Shown one piece after another: positions 17,021 to 25,435 of a stretch of DNA of 29,200 nucleotides. Positions within the stretch are counted from its first letter, which is position 1, and every line of letters begins with the position of its first letter. Below the pieces are notes generated by a model, which saw nothing but the letters and a program-made list of their open reading frames with translations, made no database searches and was not told the origin of the DNA. Both the position numbers and the translations under genes were made by a program. Source of the stretch: CAZPMO01 sp964587515 (GTDB taxonomy: Bacteria; Pseudomonadota; Alphaproteobacteria; MPNO01); NCBI GenBank assembly GCA_964587515.1, contig CAZPMO010000044.1:1-29200 (forward strand), given 5' to 3'.

Positions 17021-17486
17021 CGACGCCTCCTTCCCTGACCAGCCGGTCGATGGACTTGAGAACGCGACCATGCGAGCCGCAACGGCAGAGGTGATCGTTG
17101 AGCGCCTCGCGGATTTCCGCGTCGCTCGGCTTCGACTTGTCGCGCAGCAGCGCCGTGGTCGCGACCACGATTCCCGGCGTGCAATAGCCGCACTGGGCCG
17201 CGCCTTCTTCCATGAACACGCGCTGGATATCGCTCGGCGCGCCGCCGTCGGTGAGACCCTCGACGGTGACGATCTCCGCGTTCTCGAACTCCGACACCGC
17301 GCGCACGCAGCTCAGCACCGGTTCGCCGTCGACCAGCACCGCACACGCGCCGCACTGTTCGAGCCCGCAGCCGAGCTTCGCGCCCGTCAGGTCGAGCTGA
17401 TTGCGCAGCACGTAAACAAGGGGCGTCGCCGGGTCCGCCTCCACCTCATGGGAGACGCCGTTGACGCGAAGTGTGAAACTGCTCAT
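17010..17486 (-). CDS. Molybdenum hydroxylase small subunit, two 2Fe-2S clusters (IorA type)
   Basis: The 158-residue protein carries the two clusters that pass electrons from the Mo site. The plant-type cluster is seen in GCGLEQCGACAVLVDGEPVLSC and the second in QCGYCTPGIV followed by HLCRCGSHGRVLKSI. The last motif usually reads CRCTGY; here it is CRCGSH, a small divergence that leaves the cysteines intact. The start at 17484-17486 has GAGGCAG upstream. It is the first gene of the minus-strand operon that runs to the selenoprotein, and faces the XRE regulator across a 152-base promoter region. Confidence 0.93.
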   Translation of the reverse strand: MSSFTLRVNGVSHEVEADPATPLVYVLRNQLDLTGAKLGCGLEQCGACAVLVDGEPVLSCVRAVSEFENAEIVTVEGLTDGGAPSDIQRVFMEEGAAQCGYCTPGIVVATTALLRDKSKPSDAEIREALNDHLCRCGSHGRVLKSIDRLVREGGVGGV

Positions 17487-17638
17487 CTGCCTCGCCACCT
17501 GCCAGAACATCCGAACCCCGTTGCGGGGAGGGCATTTCATTGTCGCCCCACCGGGCCTTCGGTTCAACTGCGCGTGGCTCCCGGTTGCGCATGTACAAAT
17601 ATTCGTATTAATTTCGTTTTTATTACAAAAATTGTGCC
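17487..17638. promoter_or_regulatory. Divergent promoter/operator region between the molybdenum-hydroxylase operon and the XRE regulator
   Basis: The half next to the regulator is strikingly AT-rich in a GC-rich window. It holds a near-palindrome TACAAATATTCGTA at 17594-17607 (TAC-N-AATATT-N-GTA) and a second symmetric site ACAAAAATTGT at 17625-17635 (ACAA-N3-TTGT), 17 bases apart, just before the regulator start. These are good candidates for operators of the XRE protein. A similar ACAA-R-TATT box precedes the PyrK-like gene. Binding is inferred. Confidence 0.55.
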
Positions 17639-18535
17639 ATGTTACGGCGCATGAGCATCCGGTTCGACGATATCGGCAATCGTCTGAAGGCGTTCCGGCT
17701 CGCTTCGGGGCTCAGCGCCGATGAGATCGCGACCCGCATCGGCATTTCGCGCACCGCGCTCTATCGTTTCGAGAAGGGCGAAGTCGCGAAGATCGAGACC
17801 CTGGAGCGGCTGGCCGAACTGCTTGAGGTTTCGGTTCCGACGCTGCTCGGCGTCGGTGTCGAATATATCTCCTCGCCGGTCGCGTTCTTCGAGCGGTTAC
17901 GCCAGTTCGAGGAAACCGCCCAGCATATCGTGGTGCTCGCCGGCTCGATTTCATTTTTGCTGGCCACCGACGGGTTCGAGGATACCCTCGAACAGGTGCT
18001 GATGGAATCCATCCCCGACGAGGTCGAGGACCCGCGTCGCGCCCGCGACCAGGTGACGGAGCTGATTCCCATCCTGAACCGGCGTAAGGAAAACTACCGG
18101 CAACGCCGGCCCGGAATTCTGAATTTGATTTCGGGGGCCGAGATCGAGCGAACGCTGCGCAACGGTCTGGTGGGCCGCGCCGATCTTCCCGACGCCGTCC
18201 AACGCGACCGGCGCGCCCGCGCCCGCGCCGAGGCCGAGCATCTTTGTGCGCTGATGGAGCACGAGCCGATCGGCGTCCAGGTCGGCATCGTGCCCGGCAC
18301 GCTGCCCCATAACAGCTTTCAGATCTTCCGCCAGGCCGATCGCAAGATCCTCACGCTCAGCCCGTTTCGGCTGGGCGAACAACCCAATGTCCATGGCGGG
18401 ATTGCGATGATCACCTCGGCGCCGGAAGCGCTGCAGCTTCATGAGCGCACGGTCGAGGATATGTGGCGGCGCGCCCGCAAGGGGCCGGCCGGCGCCGAGT
18501 TGTTGCGCGGCATGATCGCAAAACAGCCAGGCTGA
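17639..18535 (+). CDS. XRE-family transcriptional regulator with long C-terminal effector region
   Basis: Residues 10-65 form a Cro/CI-type helix-turn-helix (RLKAFRLASGLSADEIATRI then GISRTALYRFEKGEVAKIET). The remaining 230 residues are not a cupin that I can recognise and may form a ligand-sensing domain. The first ATG gives 298 residues; an ATG 12 bases on gives 294 and starts directly at MSIRFDDIG. Neither has a clear ribosome-binding site. It is divergent from the molybdenum-hydroxylase/selenoprotein operon and leads the TPR and PyrKD-like genes, so it probably controls one or both sides. Confidence 0.88.
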   Translation: MLRRMSIRFDDIGNRLKAFRLASGLSADEIATRIGISRTALYRFEKGEVAKIETLERLAELLEVSVPTLLGVGVEYISSPVAFFERLRQFEETAQHIVVLAGSISFLLATDGFEDTLEQVLMESIPDEVEDPRRARDQVTELIPILNRRKENYRQRRPGILNLISGAEIERTLRNGLVGRADLPDAVQRDRRARARAEAEHLCALMEHEPIGVQVGIVPGTLPHNSFQIFRQADRKILTLSPFRLGEQPNVHGGIAMITSAPEALQLHERTVEDMWRRARKGPAGAELLRGMIAKQPG

Positions 18536-18542
18536 CGGCGCC

Positions 18543-19853
18543 GTGATGCCGGATTTAGATATCAACGCCAGACTGAACGAGGCCGGGGAACACTACCGCG
18601 CGGGCCGCTTGCGAGAGGCCGAAGATGCATACCGGGCCATTCTTGAACACACGCCCGATCATCCCGGCATCCTGCATAATCTCGGCGTGCTCGCGGCGGA
18701 GCAGGGGCGGGGCGGGGAGGCGATCGCCTGTTTCGACCGCGCGATCGCGGCGGAGCCCAATTATGGGTCGGCGCATTTCAACCGGGCGGTCGCGCTTCGG
18801 GCCGCCGGGCGGGCCGAAGACGCGATCGAGGCCTATCGCCGCACCGTGGCGCTGGAGCCCGATCATTACGAGGCCCACCGCGCGCTGGCGTTTCTGTGGA
18901 TGGCGTGTGCGCGCCGCGACCGGGCGCTCGATCATTTCGCGCGCACGCTCGAACTACGGCGCGGTGACGATCGGACCGGAATCGCGGATTATTCCCTGCG
19001 CCACGCGACGGCGGGGAAACTGCGCCATGACGCGGCGCAATTCCGCCATCTCGCGCAACAACGATATGAAATGACGGCCCGCGCCTATGACGACGTCGCG
19101 GACGAGATTGCCGGCGCGGGAAGCGCCGCGTTGACCGATGATCATCTCGACCGGCTGGGCGAGAGCTACAACACGGCCTTTCACTTGCGCGATGCGCCGG
19201 AATTGCCGGGCCCGACGGTGAACCCCGGCCTCGATCACGCAGCGATCGGGGACGGCTTCGAGCGTGACCGGGCGGTCTGGTTCGACGGGTTGCTGACGCA
19301 GGCGGCGCTGACGGCGCTGCAGCGATATCTGCTGGAAAGCACCATATGGTTCGATTTCACCCATATCGACGGCTTCCTCGCCGCCTATCTCGAGGACGGG
19401 CTGGCCTGCCCGCTGATTCTCCAGATCGCCGACGAAATCCGCGACGCGTTTCCTGAAATCCTTGGCGATCATCCGCTATCGCAGGGCTGGGCCTTCAAGG
19501 GTATCGCCGGCGACCGGCCGGTCGCCCTCCACGCCGATGATGCCGCGGTGAGCATCAATTTCTGGATCACGCCGGATCAGGCGAACCGGGATTCCGGTCA
19601 TGGCGGGCTTATGGTCCATACCACCCCGCCGCCCGAGGGCTGGCGGCTTGAGGATTACCATGCCGACGCGGCCCGAATCCGCGATTTCCTGACCGCCCGG
19701 CCGGACGACAAAATTATCGTCCCGTACGGCGAAAACCGGGCGGTTCTGTTCGAGTCGCGGCTGTTTCACGGCTCCGACGCGCCCGATTTCGCGCCCGGAT
19801 ACGAAAATCACCGGATCAATATCACCCTATTGTTCGGCGCGGCAGGATTGTAA
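18543..19853 (+). CDS. TPR-repeat protein fused to a 2-oxoglutarate/Fe(II)-oxygenase-like domain
   Basis: The 436-residue product has three to four TPR repeats (about residues 8-140, for example HPGILHNLGVLAAEQGRGGE and SAHFNRAVALRAAGRAEDAI). The C-terminal half (about 235-436) carries the signature of a 2-oxoglutarate/Fe(II) oxygenase: H330-A-D332 followed by H409 (FHGSDAP) and R424 (NHRINITLLFG), in the order and spacing of the H-x-D...H...R facial triad plus 2OG-binding arginine. This suggests hydroxylation of a protein or small molecule. The start is GTG at 18543 with an ATG directly after it, 7 bases from the regulator stop. Role in the cluster is unknown. Confidence 0.8.
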   Translation: MMPDLDINARLNEAGEHYRAGRLREAEDAYRAILEHTPDHPGILHNLGVLAAEQGRGGEAIACFDRAIAAEPNYGSAHFNRAVALRAAGRAEDAIEAYRRTVALEPDHYEAHRALAFLWMACARRDRALDHFARTLELRRGDDRTGIADYSLRHATAGKLRHDAAQFRHLAQQRYEMTARAYDDVADEIAGAGSAALTDDHLDRLGESYNTAFHLRDAPELPGPTVNPGLDHAAIGDGFERDRAVWFDGLLTQAALTALQRYLLESTIWFDFTHIDGFLAAYLEDGLACPLILQIADEIRDAFPEILGDHPLSQGWAFKGIAGDRPVALHADDAAVSINFWITPDQANRDSGHGGLMVHTTPPPEGWRLEDYHADAARIRDFLTARPDDKIIVPYGENRAVLFESRLFHGSDAPDFAPGYENHRINITLLFGAAGL

Positions 19854-19905
19854 TAAAATTGGAACAAGTATTTATTTTTTTACACATGATTGATATGATG
19901 CCGTC
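19854..19905 (+). promoter_or_regulatory. AT-rich promoter candidate before the PyrK-like/PyrD-like genes
   Basis: These 52 bases are nearly all A/T. A possible -35 (TTGGAA at 19859) and -10 (TACACA at 19881) are 16 bases apart. The box ACAAGTATT at 19864-19872 resembles ACAAATATT at 17596-17604 before the XRE gene. No clear ribosome-binding site precedes the ATG at 19906. A tentative call. Confidence 0.4.
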
Positions 19906-20778
19906 ATGACCGATTACGTTTCCTCCGATAAATACGCCGCCGCGCCGGTCCGGATCGGCGAGACCGATCCTTATCCCGACCGCGTATCAGGCGAGTTCAT
20001 CTGCAACGTGGTCTCCAACGACTGGGTCAATGACGAGTACAAGCTGGTGATCCTGGAGACTCCCGCCCGGGCGCTGAGCGCGAAGGCGGGCCAGTTTTTC
20101 CAACTGCTGTGCCCGACGCCCGACGGCGCCGAGGTCTGGATGCGCCGGCCCATGAGCGTCTATCGAATCGACCGGGCGGGCGGCCGCATCGGGTTCCTCT
20201 ATAAATGCGAGGGTCGCGGCACCCAGGGGATCGGTCTGCTGGCGCCGGGCGATGAATTCAACATTTCCGGGCCGCTAGGCATCGGCTTCCACCTCGATCC
20301 CGCTTGGAAGAACATCGTCGTGCTGGGCCGCGGCGTCGGGCTTGCGACGCTGGCGCCGCTGGCCGAACTGGCCGCCGAGAACGGCGTGGGGGTGACCGCC
20401 ATCCTCAGCGCGCGCAAACCCGATCTGGTGATGTCGCGCGAGTCCTTCGAGGCCATGGGCGCCAACGTGATCGCGGTGCATGACAGCGACGACACCAGCG
20501 ACGTGGAAAAGGTCGAGGCGATCCTCGAAAAACTCATCGCCGAGGGCCGCGCCGATGCGTTCTTCACCTGCGGCTCCAATCGCCTGCTGATGCTGATGAA
20601 GCGGCTCGGCAAGGCGCATGGCGTGCCGGGGCAGGTGGCGATGGAACAGATCATGGCCTGCGGCCTCGGCGCCTGTTACATCTGTGTGCGCACCTTCGAG
20701 GTGAACGGCGAGAAGATTCTCAGGCGGGTGTGCCGCGAAGGTCCCGTCTTCGATATCCAGGAGGCAATCGGATGGTAG
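19906..20778 (+). CDS. PyrK-like FAD/2Fe-2S electron-transfer subunit
   Basis: The protein resembles the electron-transfer subunit of class 1B dihydroorotate dehydrogenase: a ferredoxin-reductase-type FAD domain with MRRPMSVYRID (R-P-x-S), an NAD domain, and a C-terminal 2Fe-2S site in MACGLGACYICVRTFEVNG then RRVC (C-x4-C-x2-C...C). Two features differ from typical PyrK: 290 residues with an N-terminal extension of about 30, and a nucleotide loop reading LGRGVGLATLAPL instead of GGGxGxAPL. Its stop overlaps the start of the dehydrogenase subunit by 7 bases, so the two form a complex encoded in tandem. It would pass electrons between NAD(P)H and the partner FMN. Confidence 0.87.
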   Translation: MTDYVSSDKYAAAPVRIGETDPYPDRVSGEFICNVVSNDWVNDEYKLVILETPARALSAKAGQFFQLLCPTPDGAEVWMRRPMSVYRIDRAGGRIGFLYKCEGRGTQGIGLLAPGDEFNISGPLGIGFHLDPAWKNIVVLGRGVGLATLAPLAELAAENGVGVTAILSARKPDLVMSRESFEAMGANVIAVHDSDDTSDVEKVEAILEKLIAEGRADAFFTCGSNRLLMLMKRLGKAHGVPGQVAMEQIMACGLGACYICVRTFEVNGEKILRRVCREGPVFDIQEAIGW

Positions 20779-21719
20779 ATCTCTCCGTGAAAATCGGCGA
20801 TGTCGAGATGGCGAACCCCATCACGCCCGCCTCGGGCGCGTTTTCATGGGAATATGCCGATGTCATCGATCTCAACCGGCTGGGCGGGCTGGTCGCCAAG
20901 ACCATCTGCAAGGAACCCCGGCTCGGCAATCCGACCCCGCGCATGGCGGAAACCGAAGCCGGAATCATCCAGTCAATCGGTCTGCCGGGCAAGGGCATCG
21001 ACTATTTCATCGATCACATCGTGCCCGAATACAAAAAATTCACGCCGCCGTTGATCGTCAGCGTGTCGTCGGAATCGACGGAAGAATTCGCGGAGCTGGC
21101 CCGCGATCTCTCGATCCCCGAGGTCGATGTCATCGAATGCAATATCTCGTGCCCGACGCGCAATACCACCGGCGGCAATTTCGCCATGTTGAGCGAGCAC
21201 ACATTGGAAGTGGTATCGGCGATCCGGGCCGCGACCGACAAACCGCTGTGGGCCAAGCTGTCCCCCAATGCCGGTGATATCGTCTCGATCGCCGTGGCCG
21301 CCGAAGAAGCCGGCGCCGATTGTCTGGTGGTCGCCAACACCTTCCTGTCGCTGAAGATCCGCACCGATAATTTTCGCCCGGCGCTCGGCAACAAATTCGG
21401 CGGGCTGGTCTCGCCGGCGCTGAAACCCATCGTGCTGCGCATGGTCTATCAGGTCGCCAAGGAGGTCTCGATCCCGGTGATCGGCATCGGTGGCGTGACC
21501 AAGGCCGAAGACGTGGTCGAATACATGCTGGCCGGCGCGTCCGCCGTCGGCATCGGCTATGCCGGTTTCCGCAACCCGACCGCGCTGACCGCCATCATCG
21601 ACGACCTCGAGGCCTGGTGCGACGAACGTGGCATCAAGAAAGTCACCGACCTGATCGGCGCGGTGCGCGACGACGACATGGAAATGGACACCCTGACCGC
21701 CGCCTCGGCGGGGGTGTAG
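20772..21719 (+). CDS. Class-1B dihydroorotate-dehydrogenase-like flavoprotein, probably not using orotate
   Basis: The 315-residue TIM-barrel flavoprotein aligns with DHOD family 1. Conserved positions are K43, N124, catalytic C127 (ECNISCPT), K162 (AKLSPN), N189 (VVANT) and the FMN phosphate loop IGIGGVTKAEDVVEYMLAGA. Of the four asparagines that bind orotate in lactococcal DHODA (N67, N127, N132, N193), two are replaced here: Q67 (IIQSIGLPG) and T129 (SCPT). The flavin and catalytic framework is therefore kept but the substrate pocket is changed, as in dihydropyrimidine dehydrogenase-like relatives. The ATG at 20772 was chosen for its overlap with the PyrK-like gene. Its neighbours point to ring catabolism rather than pyrimidine synthesis. 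Confidence 0.88.
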   Translation: MVDLSVKIGDVEMANPITPASGAFSWEYADVIDLNRLGGLVAKTICKEPRLGNPTPRMAETEAGIIQSIGLPGKGIDYFIDHIVPEYKKFTPPLIVSVSSESTEEFAELARDLSIPEVDVIECNISCPTRNTTGGNFAMLSEHTLEVVSAIRAATDKPLWAKLSPNAGDIVSIAVAAEEAGADCLVVANTFLSLKIRTDNFRPALGNKFGGLVSPALKPIVLRMVYQVAKEVSIPVIGIGGVTKAEDVVEYMLAGASAVGIGYAGFRNPTALTAIIDDLEAWCDERGIKKVTDLIGAVRDDDMEMDTLTAASAGV

Positions 21720-21725
21720 GCGCCT

Positions 21726-22634
21726 CTACGCCTCTTCATCCCCTGGCACCGTTCCCGGTGGCAGGGCGGCGACATGATCGTGGATCGCGTTGGGGCGGGT
21801 GAACCAGATGCGGTCGGCGTCCTTGTGGTTCACGATGTGGGTCAGGATATCGCGCAGCCCGGCGAGCCGGTATGGCTGGCCGACCACGAAGCTATGCAGC
21901 GCGAGGGCGAAGACCAGCGGCTGTTTCGCCGAAAGCCGCATCTGCTCGTCGAAATGACCCGTCACCATCTCGGTGAAATCCGCCGCCGTATGACGGCGCG
22001 AGAGTTGGGCCGGTGAATCGTTGATCTCGATAGGGTAGGGGATCATCAGCAACCGTCCGGCGCGGGTGCGCATCCACACCGGCTGGTCGTCGCACGGCCA
22101 GTCCATGATGAAGCGGTAGCCTTCCTCTTTCAGGAGATCCGGCGTATGCGGGGTCTCGGAAATCCACGGCCCCATCCAGCCGCCCGGGCCCGCGCCTTCA
22201 TGTTCGCGGAAGGCCTCGGTGGCGCGCCCGATCAGGTCGCGTTCCTCGTCCTCGTCGTAGTCGCCCTGCTGTTCGGTGTTGGTCACGCCGTGGCCGACGA
22301 ATTCGTCGCCGCGCTGGCGAATGCGCGCCGGAATCTGCGGCGCGTAATCGTAGATCTCGGTGTTCATCAGATGGCAGGCGGGCAGACCAAGCTCGTCCAG
22401 CAGATCGAAAATTCGCCAGATGCCGACCCTGAGCCCATAATCGCGCCACGCATAGTTGCGCACGTCGGGTTGCACGCCGGGATGGGTCGGCGTGTGGCCG
22501 AGTCCCTCGCCGAAGCTGAAATGTTCGATATTCAGTGCGAAATAGACGGCCAGTCGCTTGCCGTCCGGCCAGTCGTAATCGGCCCGTTCATTGATCGGCG
22601 AATAGTCGTAGCGCCCGTGCTTCTTCAGTTCCAT
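21726..22634 (-). CDS. Polysaccharide-deacetylase-fold protein of the PuuE (allantoinase-like) group
   Basis: The 302-residue protein has the NodB-type fold signature of this group: GRYDYSPINERADYDWPDGK, ALNIEHFSFGEG, HLMNTEIYDYAPQIPARIRQ, the histidine in GHGVTNTEQQ and ALALHSFVVGQPYRLAGLRD. The same opening (GRY-Y-S-I--R-DY-WP-GKRLAVY) is typical of PuuE-type allantoinases, which open the hydantoin ring of allantoin, and of related hydrolases in N-heterocycle clusters. It lies 3 bases downstream of the molybdenum-hydroxylase large subunit on the same strand, which fits oxidation followed by ring opening. Exact substrate is not determined. Confidence 0.87.
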   Translation of the reverse strand: MELKKHGRYDYSPINERADYDWPDGKRLAVYFALNIEHFSFGEGLGHTPTHPGVQPDVRNYAWRDYGLRVGIWRIFDLLDELGLPACHLMNTEIYDYAPQIPARIRQRGDEFVGHGVTNTEQQGDYDEDEERDLIGRATEAFREHEGAGPGGWMGPWISETPHTPDLLKEEGYRFIMDWPCDDQPVWMRTRAGRLLMIPYPIEINDSPAQLSRRHTAADFTEMVTGHFDEQMRLSAKQPLVFALALHSFVVGQPYRLAGLRDILTHIVNHKDADRIWFTRPNAIHDHVAALPPGTVPGDEEA

Positions 22635-22637
22635 CGC

Positions 22638-24956
22638 TCAGGTCTCGCCGTCGAGAATGGCTTTGAGGCGCTGCGGCGTGATCGGCACCTGGGTCACCGC
22701 GCCGGACATGCCGATCGCCTGATCGATGGCGCCCGCGATCGCCGGGGCGACGCCGGTAATGCCGGCCTCGCCGGCGCCCTTGATGCCGAGCGGCGTGCGG
22801 ATGGAAGGGAAATCCTCGGTCAGCAGGATTTCCGGCTTTGGCATCTCGTGCAGCGTCGGCATCAGGTAATCGGCCAGGGTCACCGCCAGCGGCTGACCCG
22901 CCGAATCATAGGTGAATTCCTCATAAAGCGCGCCGCCGATCCCCTGCGCCATGCCGCCGACGAGCTGGCCGTCGACCAGCATTGGATTGATGGTGCGGCC
23001 GATATCATAGGCGATCATATAGCGTTCGATGTCGGTGGCGCCGGTCTCGGGATCGACTTTCACAACCGCGATGTGCAGGCCGTAGGGGTAGGTCTGGTGT
23101 TCGATATGAAACCATTCCTCGGCGGCGAGGTAGGGATCGCGCGCGCCGCGCGCGGCCGACGTGGGAATCAGCGCCGCGGCGACCTCGCCCAGCGTGAGCG
23201 ACGCCCCGGCCGGATTGTCCTTCACGATTACATTGCCGTCGACGATATCAAGGCTTTCGGGGTCGGTCTGCAACAGCTCGGCCGCCATATCGAACGCCTT
23301 CTCGCGCACCTTCAGCGCCGTCTTATGGACCGCGCTGCCGGTCAGCACGGTGGCGCGCGAGGCGTGCGCGCCGACGCCGTAATCGATGCGTTCGGTCTGG
23401 CCGTGGATCACCCGGATGCGCCGGTAATCGGTCCCCAGCGTCTCGGCGCAGATCTGCGCCATCACCGTCTCGAACCCCTGGCCGACCGAGGCGCCGCCGG
23501 TCACGATTTCGATATTGCCCGCGGTATCGACGAAGATCTTGCTGCCGTCGGCCGGGCCGAGCCCGCTTTTTTCGAAGAACATCGAAATTCCGGCGCCGAC
23601 CATTTCGCCGGCGGCGCGGCGGTCCGCCAGCTTGGTTTGTAATTCTTCCCAGCCGATCCGTTCCAACGCCTGGTCGAGCAGCCCCGCATAATCGCCGGGG
23701 TCGTGCTCCACCGAATCGCCGATCACGTCGAGATCGCGCGCATAGGGCATTTCCTCCAGTGCGATCAGATTGCGCCGTCTGACCGCGATTCTGTCCATCC
23801 CCAATTCGACCGCGATCGCATCCATCAGGCGTTCGCGCACGAAGGTGCTCTCGGTGCGGCCCGGCGAGCGGTAGGTCGCCGCCGGCGTTTTGTTGGTGAG
23901 GCGGAAATGGCACGCCGCGCGATAATTCGGAATGCGGTAGGGGCCGGGCAGGACGCCGGTTGTCATATTGGCGACCCGTGTGCCGTGGGTGCGGATATAG
24001 CCCCCCTGATCGAGATACATCTCGTCGTCGATGGCCACCACCTCGCCGTCCTCGGCGACCGCGGCGCGGCAGAAATGGTGCTGCTGGCGCGAGTGGTTGG
24101 CCGCCATTAGATGTTCCTGGCGGTCCTCGATCCATTTTACCGGCCGCCCCAGCCGCATCGCCGCGACGCACACCAGAACGTCTTCCGGGTACAGTTCGCC
24201 CCTTATGCCGAACCCGCCGCCCACATGGCCTTCGTAGAGGTGCACCCCGGATGCAGGGCGGCCCAGCATGCGGCACAGCGTGTCCTTGTTGCGGTGGGGC
24301 ACCTTGGCCGCGCCGTGCAGTTCGAGCACGTCGCGCGCCGCGTCGTAGCGGCCGATGGCGCCCCGCGTTTCCATCGGCACGCCGCTGTGCCGGCCCATCT
24401 TGACCTCCACCTCGACCACCTTGTGGGCATTGGCGAAGGCGCCTTCCACATCGCCGTAGCCCTGTGCGACCAGCGCGGCTTCGGTGGTGTGGCCGTCCCG
24501 GAATTCCTGCGGCGGGTCATCGGCGTTGATCAGCACCGGCAATTCCGTGACTTCCATGATCACCAGCTCCGCCGCGTCTTCGGCGGTGTAGGCGTCCTCG
24601 GCGAATATCGCGGCGACCGGATCGCCGACATAGCGCACCCGTTCGCGCGCCAGCGCGTATTGACGGAACATTGCCAGCGCCGGATTGCTGCCTTCCCGGA
24701 AATCGATCGGCGGCACGTCGTCGATGTCCTCCGAAATCCAAACCGCGACGACGCCCGGATGCGCCTTCGCCGCCGCGGTGTCGATGGACTTGATCTCGCC
24801 ATGGGCATGAGGACTGCGCACGATGCGCATGTGAAGCTGGTCGGGGAATTTGACGTCGCCGGCGAAACGTCCCTTGCCGGTGACCAGCGGCGGGTCTTCC
24901 AGCCGCTCGACGCTGTCGCCCAGATGACCGAAGAGTCTGTTCGTGCCGCTCGCCAT
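22638..24956 (-). CDS. Molybdenum hydroxylase large subunit (CoxL/XdhA family)
   Basis: The 772-residue subunit binds the molybdopterin cofactor. It shows RLEDPPLVTGKGRFAGDVKF, HMRIVRSPHAHGEIKSID, VGGGFGIRGELYPEDVLV, an active-site loop ATYRSPGRTESTFVRERLMD, GGASVGQGFETVMAQI and the catalytic glutamate in GIKGAGEAGITGVAPAIAGA. The loop lacks the AYRCSFR of form I CO dehydrogenase, so this is a hydroxylase of other substrates. The ATG at 24954-24956 overlaps the small-subunit stop (TGATG). A longer open frame extends to 25295 but is only a shadow of the small-subunit gene. Confidence 0.93.
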   Translation of the reverse strand: MASGTNRLFGHLGDSVERLEDPPLVTGKGRFAGDVKFPDQLHMRIVRSPHAHGEIKSIDTAAAKAHPGVVAVWISEDIDDVPPIDFREGSNPALAMFRQYALARERVRYVGDPVAAIFAEDAYTAEDAAELVIMEVTELPVLINADDPPQEFRDGHTTEAALVAQGYGDVEGAFANAHKVVEVEVKMGRHSGVPMETRGAIGRYDAARDVLELHGAAKVPHRNKDTLCRMLGRPASGVHLYEGHVGGGFGIRGELYPEDVLVCVAAMRLGRPVKWIEDRQEHLMAANHSRQQHHFCRAAVAEDGEVVAIDDEMYLDQGGYIRTHGTRVANMTTGVLPGPYRIPNYRAACHFRLTNKTPAATYRSPGRTESTFVRERLMDAIAVELGMDRIAVRRRNLIALEEMPYARDLDVIGDSVEHDPGDYAGLLDQALERIGWEELQTKLADRRAAGEMVGAGISMFFEKSGLGPADGSKIFVDTAGNIEIVTGGASVGQGFETVMAQICAETLGTDYRRIRVIHGQTERIDYGVGAHASRATVLTGSAVHKTALKVREKAFDMAAELLQTDPESLDIVDGNVIVKDNPAGASLTLGEVAAALIPTSAARGARDPYLAAEEWFHIEHQTYPYGLHIAVVKVDPETGATDIERYMIAYDIGRTINPMLVDGQLVGGMAQGIGGALYEEFTYDSAGQPLAVTLADYLMPTLHEMPKPEILLTEDFPSIRTPLGIKGAGEAGITGVAPAIAGAIDQAIGMSGAVTQVPITPQRLKAILDGET

Positions 24957-25435
24957 CAACCGGCTCCCTTGGTATCGCGCACGGCGCGCACGGCCTTGGC
25001 GATATTGACGTAGCCGGTGCAGCGGCACAGGTTCGAGGACAGGATTTCGTTGAGTTCCTGATCGCCGATATCGGGCTGTTTCTCGAGAATGCCCGCCGCC
25101 AGCATCAGGAAACCCGGCGTGCAATAGCCGCATTGCAGCGCGTGATGCTCCATGAACGCCGCCTGCAGGGGGTGCATTTTCTCGCCTTCGGCCAGTCCCT
25201 CGACGGTGCGAATTTCGGCCCCTTCCGCCTGAACTCCGAACATCAGGCAGGACCGGATCGGTTCCCCGTCCAGCAGGATCGTGCAGGCGCCGCAAACCCC
25301 GTGTTCACAGCCGATATGGGTGCCGGTCTGACCGCACTGGTCGCGGATCACATCGGCCAGGGTCCAGCGCGGATCGACCGTGACGTCGTGCCGTCGCCCG
25401 TTGATGGTCAGGGTGATGTTTCTTTTTTCAATCAT
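24956..25435 (-). CDS. Molybdenum hydroxylase small subunit, two 2Fe-2S clusters (CoxS/XdhC type)
   Basis: The 159-residue protein has both cluster motifs: GCEHGVCGACTILLDGEPIR followed by SC, and QCGYCTPGFLML then NLCRCTGYVNIAKAV. It overlaps the FAD-subunit stop at its start (TAATG) and the large-subunit start at its end (TGATG), so the three subunits are translated together. Standard length and intact ligands. Confidence 0.95.
   Translation of the reverse strand: MIEKRNITLTINGRRHDVTVDPRWTLADVIRDQCGQTGTHIGCEHGVCGACTILLDGEPIRSCLMFGVQAEGAEIRTVEGLAEGEKMHPLQAAFMEHHALQCGYCTPGFLMLAAGILEKQPDIGDQELNEILSSNLCRCTGYVNIAKAVRAVRDTKGAG

Noticed and set aside
20772..21719. Plain annotation as biosynthetic pyrD
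   Set aside because: Two orotate-binding asparagines are replaced and the neighbours are catabolic, so the biosynthetic name is not justified.
22638..25295. An 885-residue large subunit with an early start
   Set aside because: The first 113 residues are an out-of-frame shadow of the 2Fe-2S subunit. The ATG at 24956 begins the conserved domain and overlaps the previous stop.
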